Shown here: positions 35,430 through 44,218 of the stretch, piece after piece | How the letters are laid out: each line of letters opens with the position of its first letter | Numbering within the stretch: position 1 is the first letter of the stretch | Assembly (NCBI GenBank): GCA_902791695.1 | Contig: CADAWR010000010.1 | Location: forward strand, 1-64,000 | DNA length: 64,000 nucleotides | Direction: 5' to 3' | DNA from: an uncultured Bacteroidota bacterium | GTDB lineage: Bacteria > Bacteroidota > Bacteroidia > Bacteroidales > P3 | Notes under the pieces: generated by a model | Databases searched by the model: none | Told to the model about the DNA's origin: nothing | Seen by the model: the letters and a program-made list of their open reading frames with translations, nothing else | Translations under genes and position numbers: made by a program

Positions 35430-37100
35430 ATGGCAGACGACAAGAAGATTATCTTCTCAATGGTGGGCGTGGGCAAACTGATACCGCCCAGCCGCCAGAT
35501 ACTTAAAGATATATACCTGAGTTTCTTTTATGGTGCCAAGATAGGCATCATAGGCTTGAACGGCAGCGGCAAGAGTTCGCTGATGAAGATTATAGCGGGA
35601 GTGGACAAGGACTACCAAGGCGAGGTGGTTTTTTCGCCAGGCTACTCGGTAGGCTACCTTGAACAGGAACCCAAGCTTGACGACACCAAGACGGTGAAGG
35701 AGGTGGTGCAGGAGGCTGTGCAGGAGGTCGTTGACCTGCTGAAGGAATACGATGAGGTGAACAACGCCTTTGCCGAGCCTGACGCCGACTTCGACAAGCT
35801 CATAGCCCGACAGGGTGAGCTCACGGAACTGCTGGAGGCACACGATGCATGGAACCTTGACACAAAGTTGGAACGCGCCATGGATGCTTTGCGCTGCCCC
35901 GACGAGGACCAGCTGGTGAAGAACCTCAGCGGTGGCGAGCGTCGCAGGGTGGCATTATGCCGCCTGTTGCTTCAGGAACCCGATATACTGTTGCTTGACG
36001 AGCCTACCAACCACCTCGATGCCGAAAGCATCGACTGGCTGGAGCAACACCTTCAGCAATACAAAGGCACCGTCATCGCGGTGACCCATGACCGATACTT
36101 CCTAGACCATGTGGCCGGATGGATACTTGAACTGGATAGGGGAGAGGGCATCCCATGGAAGGGCAACTACAGCAGCTGGCTGGAGCAGAAGACTGCCCGT
36201 CTGGCTATGGAAGAAAAGCAGGAGAGCAAGCGCCGTAAGACTTTGCAGCGCGAGCTGGAATGGGTGCGTATGGCGCCCAAAGCGCGTCATGCAAAAGGCA
36301 AAGCACGTCTGGCTGCCTACGACCGCCTCTTGAACGAGGATGTCAAAGAAAAAGAACAGAACCTCGAAATATTCATACCCAACGGTCCACGCTTGGGCAA
36401 CAAGGTGCTGGAGGTGAACGGTGTGAGCAAAGCCTATGGCGACAAACTGCTCTATGAGAACCTAACATTCTCACTGCCTCCTGCCGGAATAGTTGGCATT
36501 ATAGGCCCAAATGGCTGCGGTAAGACGACGCTCTTCCGCCTTATAATGGGACTGGAGAAGCCAGATACCGGCACCTTTGAGGTGGGCGAGACCGTCAAGA
36601 TTGGCTATATCGACCAGCAGCATGCTGAGATAGACCCCGAGAAGAGCGTGTATGAGATGATTTCAGGCGGCAACGAGAACCTGCAGGTCGGCGGTCGCCT
36701 TATAAACAGCCGAGCCTATATCAGCCGCTTTAACTTCAGCGGCACTGACCAGAGCAAGAAAGTCGGCGTGCTCAGTGGCGGTGAACGCAACCGCCTGCAC
36801 CTGGCATTGACGCTTAAGAGCGAAGCCAACGTCTTATTGCTCGACGAGCCGACCAACGATATTGACGTGAACACCATGCGCGCATTGGAGGAGGGTTTGG
36901 AGAACTTTGCAGGGTGCGCTGTGGTCATCAGCCACGACCGCTGGTTCCTAGACCGCATCTGCACGCACATATTGGCCTTTGAGGGTGATTCGCAGGTCTA
37001 CTTCTTCGAGGGCGGATACACCGAATACGAGGAGAACCGCAAGAAACGCCTGGGCGACGACACGCCGCATCGCATACACTACAAGAAACTGAAAGCATAG
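35430..37100 (+). CDS. ettA: Energy-dependent translational throttle protein EttA (ABC-F)
   Basis: EttA binds the ribosomal E site and gates entry into elongation according to the ATP/ADP ratio. The 556-residue protein has two ATPase domains without membrane segments. Walker A motifs are GLNGSGKSS and GPNGCGKTT; signatures are LSGGERRRVALCR and LSGGERNRLHLA; Walker B is LLLDEPTNHLD and LLLDEPTNDID. The EttA-specific opening, FSMVGVGKLIPPSRQILKDI, is clear. The arm domain and P-site-tRNA linker lie between the domains. Confidence 0.95.
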   Translation: MADDKKIIFSMVGVGKLIPPSRQILKDIYLSFFYGAKIGIIGLNGSGKSSLMKIIAGVDKDYQGEVVFSPGYSVGYLEQEPKLDDTKTVKEVVQEAVQEVVDLLKEYDEVNNAFAEPDADFDKLIARQGELTELLEAHDAWNLDTKLERAMDALRCPDEDQLVKNLSGGERRRVALCRLLLQEPDILLLDEPTNHLDAESIDWLEQHLQQYKGTVIAVTHDRYFLDHVAGWILELDRGEGIPWKGNYSSWLEQKTARLAMEEKQESKRRKTLQRELEWVRMAPKARHAKGKARLAAYDRLLNEDVKEKEQNLEIFIPNGPRLGNKVLEVNGVSKAYGDKLLYENLTFSLPPAGIVGIIGPNGCGKTTLFRLIMGLEKPDTGTFEVGETVKIGYIDQQHAEIDPEKSVYEMISGGNENLQVGGRLINSRAYISRFNFSGTDQSKKVGVLSGGERNRLHLALTLKSEANVLLLDEPTNDIDVNTMRALEEGLENFAGCAVVISHDRWFLDRICTHILAFEGDSQVYFFEGGYTEYEENRKKRLGDDTPHRIHYKKLKA

Positions 37101-37106
37101 CGCACG

Positions 37107-38165
37107 ATGACACTACTTTTAATATTCCTCTTTGGGGCAATGTCGATATCGTTCCTGTGCTCGGTATTGGAGTCGGTGCTGATGTCCACGCCCCTCAGCT
37201 ATATCACCATGCGCGAGGACGAGGGTTACAAAGGAGCTGTGCTCTTCAAGAAGTATAAGACCGACAATGCGAAAGCCATTGCTGCTATACTGAGCCTGAA
37301 TACCATCGCCAACACCATAGGTGCTGCCGGCGTAGGCCATCAGGTGGAAGCGGCCTTTGGCAACCAGTGGTTCGGCCTTGTTTCAGCTGTCACAACGGTG
37401 CTGATACTTGTCTTCAGCGAAATAATCCCTAAGACCATAGGTACCAATCAGTGGCGCAGACTGATGGGCTTCACCGCATATACCATCAGGGTACTGATTT
37501 TCGTGCTCTACCCGATAGTGATGCTTGTACAGTGGTTCACAAAGCTCATTGCAAAGAAAGACGATGAGGAGACAGCGGTGAGTCGCGAAGAGGTGGCTGC
37601 GATGGCCGACATGGGCGAAGATGAGGGCGTTATTGACGAGGATGAGAACAAGATTATACAGAATGTCATAAAACTCAACGACATCAAGGCCTACGATGTG
37701 ATGACGCCACGCGTGGTTGCTGCAACGGCACCGGAAAACATGACCCTCAAGGCATTCTACCGCAACGACGAATACAGCCATTTCTCGCGAATACCAGTGT
37801 ATGCTGAAGAGGAGGATTTTATTACTGGCTATGTACTGCGCAGTGAAGCACTGGAAGAGCTGGCGGAGGACCACTTCAGCAAGACGCTGGGGGAGATAAA
37901 GCGTACCATACCGCTCTTCAACGAAGAGATGAGCGTGGCCGATATCTGGGACTCGCTGCTGAAGCACAAGGAGCAGATAGGCGGTATCATTGACGAATTT
38001 GGCTCATTCCAGGGCATCATAACCCTGGAGGACATCATTGAGACCATCTTCGGCTTGGAGATTATCGACGAGAGCGACGAGGTGGCCGACATGCAGCAGT
38101 ATGCCCGCGAGCGTTGGCAGCAGCGCCAGCGCCGCTTCAAGGAGATTAAACTGCCCGAGAACTAA
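37107..38165 (+). CDS. CNNM/CBS-domain membrane protein (HlyC/CorC-like)
   Basis: The N-terminal DUF21/CNNM domain (about residues 1-165, four helices, with LNTIANTIGAAGVGHQ and VLIFSEIIPKTIG-type motif) is followed by a CBS pair (about 200-330; VMTPRVV and GIITLEDIIETIFGLEI). The C-terminal CorC_HlyC transporter-associated domain, common in longer relatives of about 420-450 residues, is absent; the protein ends after 352 residues. Homologues are implicated in Mg2+ or Co2+ efflux. It starts 6 bp after ettA and precedes the Na/Pi cotransporter by 27 bp. Confidence 0.87.
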   Translation: MTLLLIFLFGAMSISFLCSVLESVLMSTPLSYITMREDEGYKGAVLFKKYKTDNAKAIAAILSLNTIANTIGAAGVGHQVEAAFGNQWFGLVSAVTTVLILVFSEIIPKTIGTNQWRRLMGFTAYTIRVLIFVLYPIVMLVQWFTKLIAKKDDEETAVSREEVAAMADMGEDEGVIDEDENKIIQNVIKLNDIKAYDVMTPRVVAATAPENMTLKAFYRNDEYSHFSRIPVYAEEEDFITGYVLRSEALEELAEDHFSKTLGEIKRTIPLFNEEMSVADIWDSLLKHKEQIGGIIDEFGSFQGIITLEDIIETIFGLEIIDESDEVADMQQYARERWQQRQRRFKEIKLPEN

Positions 38166-38192
38166 AGCATAGACTCAAAATAAACAATATAT

Positions 38193-39929
38193 ATGACTAC
38201 CGCAGACATCATTTTCATCATCATCAACATGGCAGGAGCATTGGCTGTGTTCCTTTTTGCCATGAAACTCATGAGCGAAGGCCTGCAGAAGATTGCCGGC
38301 AGCAAGATGCGCGCCGTGCTGAAGCATATCACCGGCAATCCAATCAGCGGAATACTCACAGGTACAGCCGTCACGGCAGCCATCCAGAGTTCGTCGGCCA
38401 CCACGGTGATGGTGGTGGGTTTTGTTAACGCCGGCCTTCTGTCGCTGGCAGGTGCCGTAGCGGTAATCATGGGCGCCAACATAGGCACCACGGTGACGGC
38501 ATGGATCATCACACTCTTCGGCCTCGGAGAAGGTTCCGGAGGCTTCAGTCTGCCCATGCTTCTGGCCGCCATAAGTTTGTTCTTCATCTTTTCCGGCCGT
38601 GACAAGATGAAGTCCATCGGCCAGACGGTGATAGGCCTTGCACTGCTGCTGGTGGGCATGGAACTGCTGCAGAGGCCGCTGGCCAACCTCGACCAATATC
38701 CTGGATTCTTGAACGCCCTTGGCACTTTGAGTGACTACGGATTTCTGTCCATACTCCTCTTTGTGGCCATAGGTGCCATTCTCACGTGCCTCGTGCAAGC
38801 CTCGGCAGCCATGATGGCTATCACGCTGGTCATGTGCTACAACGGATGGATAGGCTTCGATGTTGCCGTGGCACTCGTTATGGGACAGAACATTGGTACC
38901 ACCATCACCGCCAACCTGGCGGCCCTCGTGGCAAATACTGCTGGCAAGAAAGCCGCACGTGCCCACTTGGTGTTCAACGTTATAGGTGTCATCATCACTC
39001 TCCTCGTCTTTTCGCCACTGATGCGCTTCATTGCTTACCTAACACTGAACATCACCGGCTGCAGCCCCTACGCCGCGCTAGACGATCCAAACTACAACCA
39101 CGAGTCTGTGCCCATGGCCATATCGCTATTCCACACCATCTTCAACGTAGGCAACACAATAATCCTCGCCTTCTTCATACCACAGATATTGAAGATTGTC
39201 AACTGGATGGTGAAGACCAAGACAGATGAAACCGATGACGACTTCCGCCTGACATACATCGAAGGCAACTGGCTCTCAACTGCAGAGCTTAATCTGCAGA
39301 GTGCCAAGAGCGAGATTGAGGAGTTCAGCAAGCGGGTGCTGCGCATGTACACCTTCCTTCCAGGCCTGCGTACCGCAAAGACCGATGAAGATTTTGACTC
39401 CATCATGGACCGCGTGGCCAAATACGAAAACATCACCGACCACATGGAGCTGGAGTTAACTAAGTTCCTCACCAAGGTAGGGTCAGGCGACATCAGCGCC
39501 CACGCCTCGGAGCGTGTCAGTGCAATGCTGCGCATCATCGACAACCTGGAGAGTATCGGCGACGCCGTGTACCAGATAGCCATGACACGCAAGAACAAAC
39601 GCGAGGACGCTGTACACTTCGACGACGGCCTCAACGCCAACCTCGCCCACATGAGCGAGCTGGTGCAGAAAGCCCTCGACATTATGGACTCCAACCTGCA
39701 CGACTACGACCATGTGGACCTCGATGCTGCCTACGCCGCAGAACATGCTATCAACACATACCGCGACCAACTGCGTGCCCAGCACCTCGACGCACTAAAG
39801 CACGGAACATATGACTACTCGATTGGCAACGCCTACAGCACTTTCTACGCCCTCTACGAGAAACTCGGCGATTATGTAATCAATATCTCCGAGGCCATTG
39901 ACAACAGCCGTAAGCACATCGAAGACTAA
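38193..39929 (+). CDS. Na/Pi cotransporter family protein with PhoU-like tail
   Basis: This 578-residue protein has two Na/Pi-cotransport repeats. The first carries AIQSSSATTVMVVGF and the second VQASAAMMAITLVM, the altered form usual in bacterial members. About nine helices end near residue 340. The C-terminal 210 residues are helical and PhoU-like (heptad Leu, DNLESIGDAVYQIA). Family members move phosphate with sodium. The stop codon overlaps the stop of the minus-strand SGNH-like gene by 4 nt (convergent). Confidence 0.9.
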   Translation: MTTADIIFIIINMAGALAVFLFAMKLMSEGLQKIAGSKMRAVLKHITGNPISGILTGTAVTAAIQSSSATTVMVVGFVNAGLLSLAGAVAVIMGANIGTTVTAWIITLFGLGEGSGGFSLPMLLAAISLFFIFSGRDKMKSIGQTVIGLALLLVGMELLQRPLANLDQYPGFLNALGTLSDYGFLSILLFVAIGAILTCLVQASAAMMAITLVMCYNGWIGFDVAVALVMGQNIGTTITANLAALVANTAGKKAARAHLVFNVIGVIITLLVFSPLMRFIAYLTLNITGCSPYAALDDPNYNHESVPMAISLFHTIFNVGNTIILAFFIPQILKIVNWMVKTKTDETDDDFRLTYIEGNWLSTAELNLQSAKSEIEEFSKRVLRMYTFLPGLRTAKTDEDFDSIMDRVAKYENITDHMELELTKFLTKVGSGDISAHASERVSAMLRIIDNLESIGDAVYQIAMTRKNKREDAVHFDDGLNANLAHMSELVQKALDIMDSNLHDYDHVDLDAAYAAEHAINTYRDQLRAQHLDALKHGTYDYSIGNAYSTFYALYEKLGDYVINISEAIDNSRKHIED

Positions 39930-40846
39930 AGTCTCCTAATACTGTCGCCAACCATCTGCGAGAAGCGCACTGCACCGCGCCTGTTCAGATGGTTGGCGTT
40001 GCTCATGTCTTCTGCTGTGAACAGCGGACAAGTCATGAAATCCATATAGCAAACATTGGGATATTCCGCACATAGGCTGTCTGCCACACGGTGCATTAGT
40101 TCCACCTGCCGTTGGTCCATCTGTGAGTAGAAAAACTCGTGCACCGGACATGTCACCATAACCATCTTCACTCCTCGCTCCCGGCAAGTAGTAGCCATAC
40201 AACGCAACTCGTCAATATTTGCCTCCAGTATCCGCGCGGCGTTGCTATCGTCAATCATGTTGTGGTCGCTGGCGGTCATCCATGCATAGTAGCGCCAGTC
40301 ATCCTCGTTATACCTATCACTTGGCCGCGACATAAATCCGTCGGCGTATATCGTATCCTTCTCTGCAACGAAATCCTTGTACCACGCCAGCCAGTTGAAA
40401 CGACTCACCTCAGGCCATTCCCACCACCTCACAGCATAGTCTCTATTACCCCAGTAGATGCGATATCGCTTGCGCAAAACGGCGTAACTGTCGTCGTAAT
40501 CTATGTTCAGAAACGGCGTCAGGTAGTTCATATCCACGACGACATAGCGTAGTGAGTCCATCCGCTCTATATAACGATGAAGTATCCAGCTGTCGTTATG
40601 CAAATCCTGCGAAGGACCGGCACACGAGAATCCCTTTCCCAGTCCCAGTTCACTCGGCATTATGGCCCTATTGGTATTCGATGAGCCCAGCACAAGCACA
40701 TGTACCTCCTCTGCGTTGTTGTCCATCCAACGGCTTTTGTACAGTTTCTCATGCGGAAAGGCGTGCAGCAACAGCTCGCCTGTAGCAACAACAGCCACAA
40801 TCAATAGCACCGACGGTATAACGACTTTCAGCAGAAACTTCTTCAT
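39926..40846 (-). CDS. SGNH-hydrolase-like (DltD-like) membrane-anchored protein
   Basis: The 306-residue protein has one N-terminal helix (about residues 5-24) and an extracytoplasmic domain with a GDSL/SGNH-type start, VLVLGSSNTNRAI (Ser55 or Ser56). The late block is NANH (residues 283-286), where the SGNH family has Asp-x-x-His; the expected aspartate is asparagine here. The arrangement is like DltD, a partner of MBOAT proteins. It is the last gene of the five-gene minus-strand unit starting at 45991 and follows the MBOAT gene by 3 bp. The catalytic state is uncertain. Confidence 0.65.
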   Translation of the reverse strand: MKKFLLKVVIPSVLLIVAVVATGELLLHAFPHEKLYKSRWMDNNAEEVHVLVLGSSNTNRAIMPSELGLGKGFSCAGPSQDLHNDSWILHRYIERMDSLRYVVVDMNYLTPFLNIDYDDSYAVLRKRYRIYWGNRDYAVRWWEWPEVSRFNWLAWYKDFVAEKDTIYADGFMSRPSDRYNEDDWRYYAWMTASDHNMIDDSNAARILEANIDELRCMATTCRERGVKMVMVTCPVHEFFYSQMDQRQVELMHRVADSLCAEYPNVCYMDFMTCPLFTAEDMSNANHLNRRGAVRFSQMVGDSIRRL

Positions 40847-40849
40847 GGC

Positions 40850-42235
40850 CTAAAACTTTTGGTAAACAAATACCTGTGTAGCTGATGAGCCGAGGAACAG
40901 CGTCAGTGCAACGAGTACAACTACCATCGCCACTACAGCTGCAGGCCGCTCTGTGCGCAGCAGTCCGTCGCCGGTTTTTCCACCTCGGCATTCCTCCATC
41001 CAGTCGTTGACAATCACAACAGCCATGCATAGCAAGCCTGCCACAAGGCTCCGCGAGATATATGGCGGCAGTTCCGTCTTTCCGCCATGTGCCACCTGTG
41101 CCATGAAACCAAAGGCATCCGGCACGCTGATGCTGCGGAACATTATTTGGCCTACGACTATCAGCAGGTACGTCCCCACGATGCGCAGCAGCGTCTTCGG
41201 AGGCAGCAGCCACCCGTGGCTCCATGTGTATTTGTTTTTCTTGTTCATGCGCCCGCCCATAATCAGCGGCACAAACAGCAGCGCATAATAGATGCCGAAG
41301 ACCCCGTATGTCCAGTTGGCACCATGCCAGAAGCCCACCAGCACAAAGTTCACTACACACGCCAGCACCGTCCCCCATCGGTCGAGGTTGCGGAAGCTGA
41401 TGTTGAGCGGTATGAACACATAGTCCGTCAGCCACGATGTGAGGCTCATGTGCCACCGCCGCCAGTATTCGGCCACGTTCTGTGCGAAGAACGGCCTGTT
41501 GAAGTTCTCCGCCACCTTCAGGCCAAGCATCCGCGACAAGCCTATGGCCATGTGCGAATAGCCTGCGAAGTCGGCATACAGCTGTAGCGGATACAGCAGC
41601 GCGGCAGCAACAACCATGCCGCCGCTCCACTCCTTGTACTGCGCAAACACCACATCCACAAACACAAACAGCTGGTCGGCGACGCACACTTTCATGAAGG
41701 CGCCCCATACAAAACGCTTCAGGCCAGTGACCAGCATGCTGTAGTCCGGTTTGCGCTCCGCTGCCAGCTGCGGAAGCAGGTGCTGCGGTCTGTCTATCGG
41801 ACCCGCCAGCAGCGTGGGAAAGAACGCCGCATAGACACCGAAGGCCACCACGTCGCGCGTGGGCTCCAGAGTGCCGCGATTCACCTCAATGACATAGCTC
41901 AGCAGTCTAAAGGTATAGAACGAGATACCCACGGGCAATAGCAGCCCCAGCGCAACGCTCTCACGTCCCAGCAGCGCGCATATCTCGCCGTAGAAAAAGT
42001 CATAGTACTTGAAATACAGTAACGGTAGCAGGCCGATCACAACGGCAGTGCGCGTCAACCACGCCGCAGCCCCCGCCTTGCCCTTGCTCCTCAGTTCACC
42101 TATGCGCAGGCCGGCCACATAGAACAGCAACACTGTAGCCACAAACATGGGCAGCATCCGCAGGTCCAGCACGCCATAAAAGAGCACGCTGAGCACCAGC
42201 AGAAGTGCGTTTTGCCGCTTGTACCGCTCCCGCAT
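40850..42235 (-). CDS. MBOAT-family O-acyltransferase (AlgI/DltB-like)
   Basis: The membrane-bound O-acyltransferase has 461 residues and about eleven helices. The active-site region is visible: EYWRRWHMSLTSWL (His262) and FVLVGFWHGANWTYG, in which His304 is the catalytic histidine of the family. LPVGISFYTFRLLSYVIEV and YADFAGYSHMAIG are also AlgI/DltB hallmarks. Such enzymes move an acyl group from a carrier on the inner side to a polymer or lipid outside. The ACP gene directly upstream suggests an ACP thioester as donor. Confidence 0.9.
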   Translation of the reverse strand: MRERYKRQNALLLVLSVLFYGVLDLRMLPMFVATVLLFYVAGLRIGELRSKGKAGAAAWLTRTAVVIGLLPLLYFKYYDFFYGEICALLGRESVALGLLLPVGISFYTFRLLSYVIEVNRGTLEPTRDVVAFGVYAAFFPTLLAGPIDRPQHLLPQLAAERKPDYSMLVTGLKRFVWGAFMKVCVADQLFVFVDVVFAQYKEWSGGMVVAAALLYPLQLYADFAGYSHMAIGLSRMLGLKVAENFNRPFFAQNVAEYWRRWHMSLTSWLTDYVFIPLNISFRNLDRWGTVLACVVNFVLVGFWHGANWTYGVFGIYYALLFVPLIMGGRMNKKNKYTWSHGWLLPPKTLLRIVGTYLLIVVGQIMFRSISVPDAFGFMAQVAHGGKTELPPYISRSLVAGLLCMAVVIVNDWMEECRGGKTGDGLLRTERPAAVVAMVVVLVALTLFLGSSATQVFVYQKF

Positions 42236-42240
42236 AACCC

Positions 42241-42483
42241 TTACGCCTTATATCTTGCCACACTCGCCACCATCTCGCCCACATTCTTCCACGACAGTAT
42301 CTCGGCCGAGGTGAACCTGATGCCGAAAGCCTTCTCCACGGCACGCACAAGTTCCACATGCGTCAACGAGTCCCACTCATCTATGTCATTTGCAGTTGTG
42401 GTCTCCGCAAGGTTTATCTCTTCGTTGTCGAGCACATCGCGGAACACCTCTTCCACCTTGTGCAGTATCTCCTTGTTTTCCAT
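42241..42483 (-). CDS. Acyl carrier protein (DltC-like)
   Basis: This 80-residue acidic four-helix protein carries the 4'-phosphopantetheine site Ser39 in EWDSLTHVEL. It is not the fatty-acid AcpP by sequence (no DSLDTVEL core), and its neighbours (FkbH-type HAD, MBOAT) indicate a dedicated carrier. It lies 5 bp upstream of the MBOAT gene and 2 bp downstream of the FkbH-type gene on the minus strand. Confidence 0.9.
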   Translation of the reverse strand: MENKEILHKVEEVFRDVLDNEEINLAETTTANDIDEWDSLTHVELVRAVEKAFGIRFTSAEILSWKNVGEMVASVARYKA

Positions 42484-42485
42484 AG

Positions 42486-44213
42486 CTATTGTTTTGTCTC
42501 AATGCAACAATCATGCTGGCGGTAACTCTCCATCTCCAGCACCCAGCGTGAGTCTGTCGTAGCCGTGAAGCCCATCCGCCGGTAGTGGTCAGCCACCATG
42601 CCGTTCTTCGCCGTGGGTATATATTCTCCCACTATGCGCTTGTATCCGCGCTCCTTGGCGGCAGCCACCATGGTGTTGAGGGTGAAGTCCTCCATGCCGC
42701 GCTTCAGCACACGGCAGCTCATCAGCCATGTCTCCACAAAGAGGCTTTCCTCATCCATAGGCTTCATCACCACCACGGCCACCAGCCCGTTGTCGCCGAA
42801 GCGGTCTTCGAGCGTGAAGCTCAAGTCTACTGCCTTGTCGTCGGCAGCCAGCGACGCCACGTCGGCCTCGGTGTAGCGCACCGTGCGCAGGTTGAACTGG
42901 TTGCTGCGCTGGCTCAGCTGTGCCACACGCGGCGTGTTGTATGGTGTGAAGCCACTCACCGTGGCCTTCATGTCCAGTGATCGCAGGAAGTCTTCCTCGC
43001 TGTCGAAACTCTTGGCCAGCGTCACCCGCTTGGCTTCGGCCTGGTACTGCTGCGTGCGCTCGGCGTCGGCACCACTGTACGATGCTGTCTCGAAGAGATT
43101 GAGCCCGTACATGTACTCCAGCCATTCCGCAGGGTCTTCGGGCATCTCCGGCACCTCGATGCCATCAATATTCTCCCTCACCATGGCGCGCTCAAAGGGG
43201 TTGTCGTCCACAAAAACCATGCTGTCGAAACCTATGTTCAGCACCTTCTGTATGGCACGTATATTGTCCACCTTGGTCTCCCAGTTGGCCATGAAAACGG
43301 CTATGTCATCCATCCGCAGCACCATCTCGGGATGTTTCTCAAAGGGCTCGCGCGCTTTGTCCTCGTCGTTCTTCGAGCACACGCATATTATGATACCCCG
43401 TTGGCGCAACTTCTTCACCCACATCTGGAATTCGGTGTAGGCTTTGCCTATGCCCAGCCCGTGGCCGAGCTGTAGGTTCTCCCAGCCGTCGTCGCCCACG
43501 ACGCCGCCCCACAGGGTGTTGTCTAGGTCCAGTATCAGGCATTTCTTTATATTGCCGCGCAGAGCACAGATGATATCCAGCACCCTCGCCGCCACCGCGG
43601 GCAGCACGTCTACCGAAAGCACCATCTCGGTGCTGGTGTAGACATTCGGACGAAACATAACGTCGCGCCCCACCTTGTTCTGCAGCGCTGCAATGTCGCA
43701 CACATACAGATTGGACGTCCGTTGAGCTAAAGCCATCAGGCCGTAGTTGAGCTTCCTCACCTGAAACGTGAAACTAGAAACCACCTTGTCGGCATAGCTG
43801 CCGAAGACGGCATCGTCAATCTCGGGGTAGTTGAAACATATCACCTTCTTGTCAGCCAGACGCGGGTTACTGCACACCGCCTCTATGAAGGCCAGCCTCT
43901 CGTCAGCCAACGTCTCCTGTGCGGCGGCGTCAAGCATACTGTGGCGCTCGCCGAGCTTATGGGTGCTCTGGAACAGCACCACATACTCGGCATCGAAGGC
44001 ATACAGCTCACTGTCAGGATCCATCAGCTGCTGCTCAACTTGGTTGTACTCGGCCTCGTATAGGTCCATATTCAGTCCACGCAGCACACCTGTGCCGCGC
44101 AGCGCTGTGGCCAACAGTTGCGTAGCCGTATCACCCAACAGCGCCACCTTGACAGAAGGTAGCGCTGTATTGTCCTGCTTTAGCAGGCGTTTCAATTGTT
44201 TCAGGTCTGTCAT
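42486..44213 (-). CDS. FkbH-type HAD-IIIC protein (putative acyl-ACP loading enzyme)
   Basis: The domain order is an N-terminal BF1531/FkbH-N-like domain (about residues 1-215), a HAD core, and a C-terminal GNAT-like domain (about 430-560). HAD motifs are LDLDNTLWGG (Asp229, Asp231), VCSKND (Lys281) and FVDDNPF (Asp336, Asp337). The GNAT part has SQRSNQFNLRTVRYTEADV, DRFGDNGLVAV and WLMSCRVLKRG (Cys500). FkbH relatives in polyketide pathways take 1,3-bisphosphoglycerate, remove phosphate and load D-glyceryl on an ACP. The adjacent ACP makes the same chemistry likely here, though the substrate is an inference. The length of 575 is typical. Confidence 0.85.
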   Translation of the reverse strand: MTDLKQLKRLLKQDNTALPSVKVALLGDTATQLLATALRGTGVLRGLNMDLYEAEYNQVEQQLMDPDSELYAFDAEYVVLFQSTHKLGERHSMLDAAAQETLADERLAFIEAVCSNPRLADKKVICFNYPEIDDAVFGSYADKVVSSFTFQVRKLNYGLMALAQRTSNLYVCDIAALQNKVGRDVMFRPNVYTSTEMVLSVDVLPAVAARVLDIICALRGNIKKCLILDLDNTLWGGVVGDDGWENLQLGHGLGIGKAYTEFQMWVKKLRQRGIIICVCSKNDEDKAREPFEKHPEMVLRMDDIAVFMANWETKVDNIRAIQKVLNIGFDSMVFVDDNPFERAMVRENIDGIEVPEMPEDPAEWLEYMYGLNLFETASYSGADAERTQQYQAEAKRVTLAKSFDSEEDFLRSLDMKATVSGFTPYNTPRVAQLSQRSNQFNLRTVRYTEADVASLAADDKAVDLSFTLEDRFGDNGLVAVVVMKPMDEESLFVETWLMSCRVLKRGMEDFTLNTMVAAAKERGYKRIVGEYIPTAKNGMVADHYRRMGFTATTDSRWVLEMESYRQHDCCIETKQ

Positions 44214-44218
44214 TTGGT

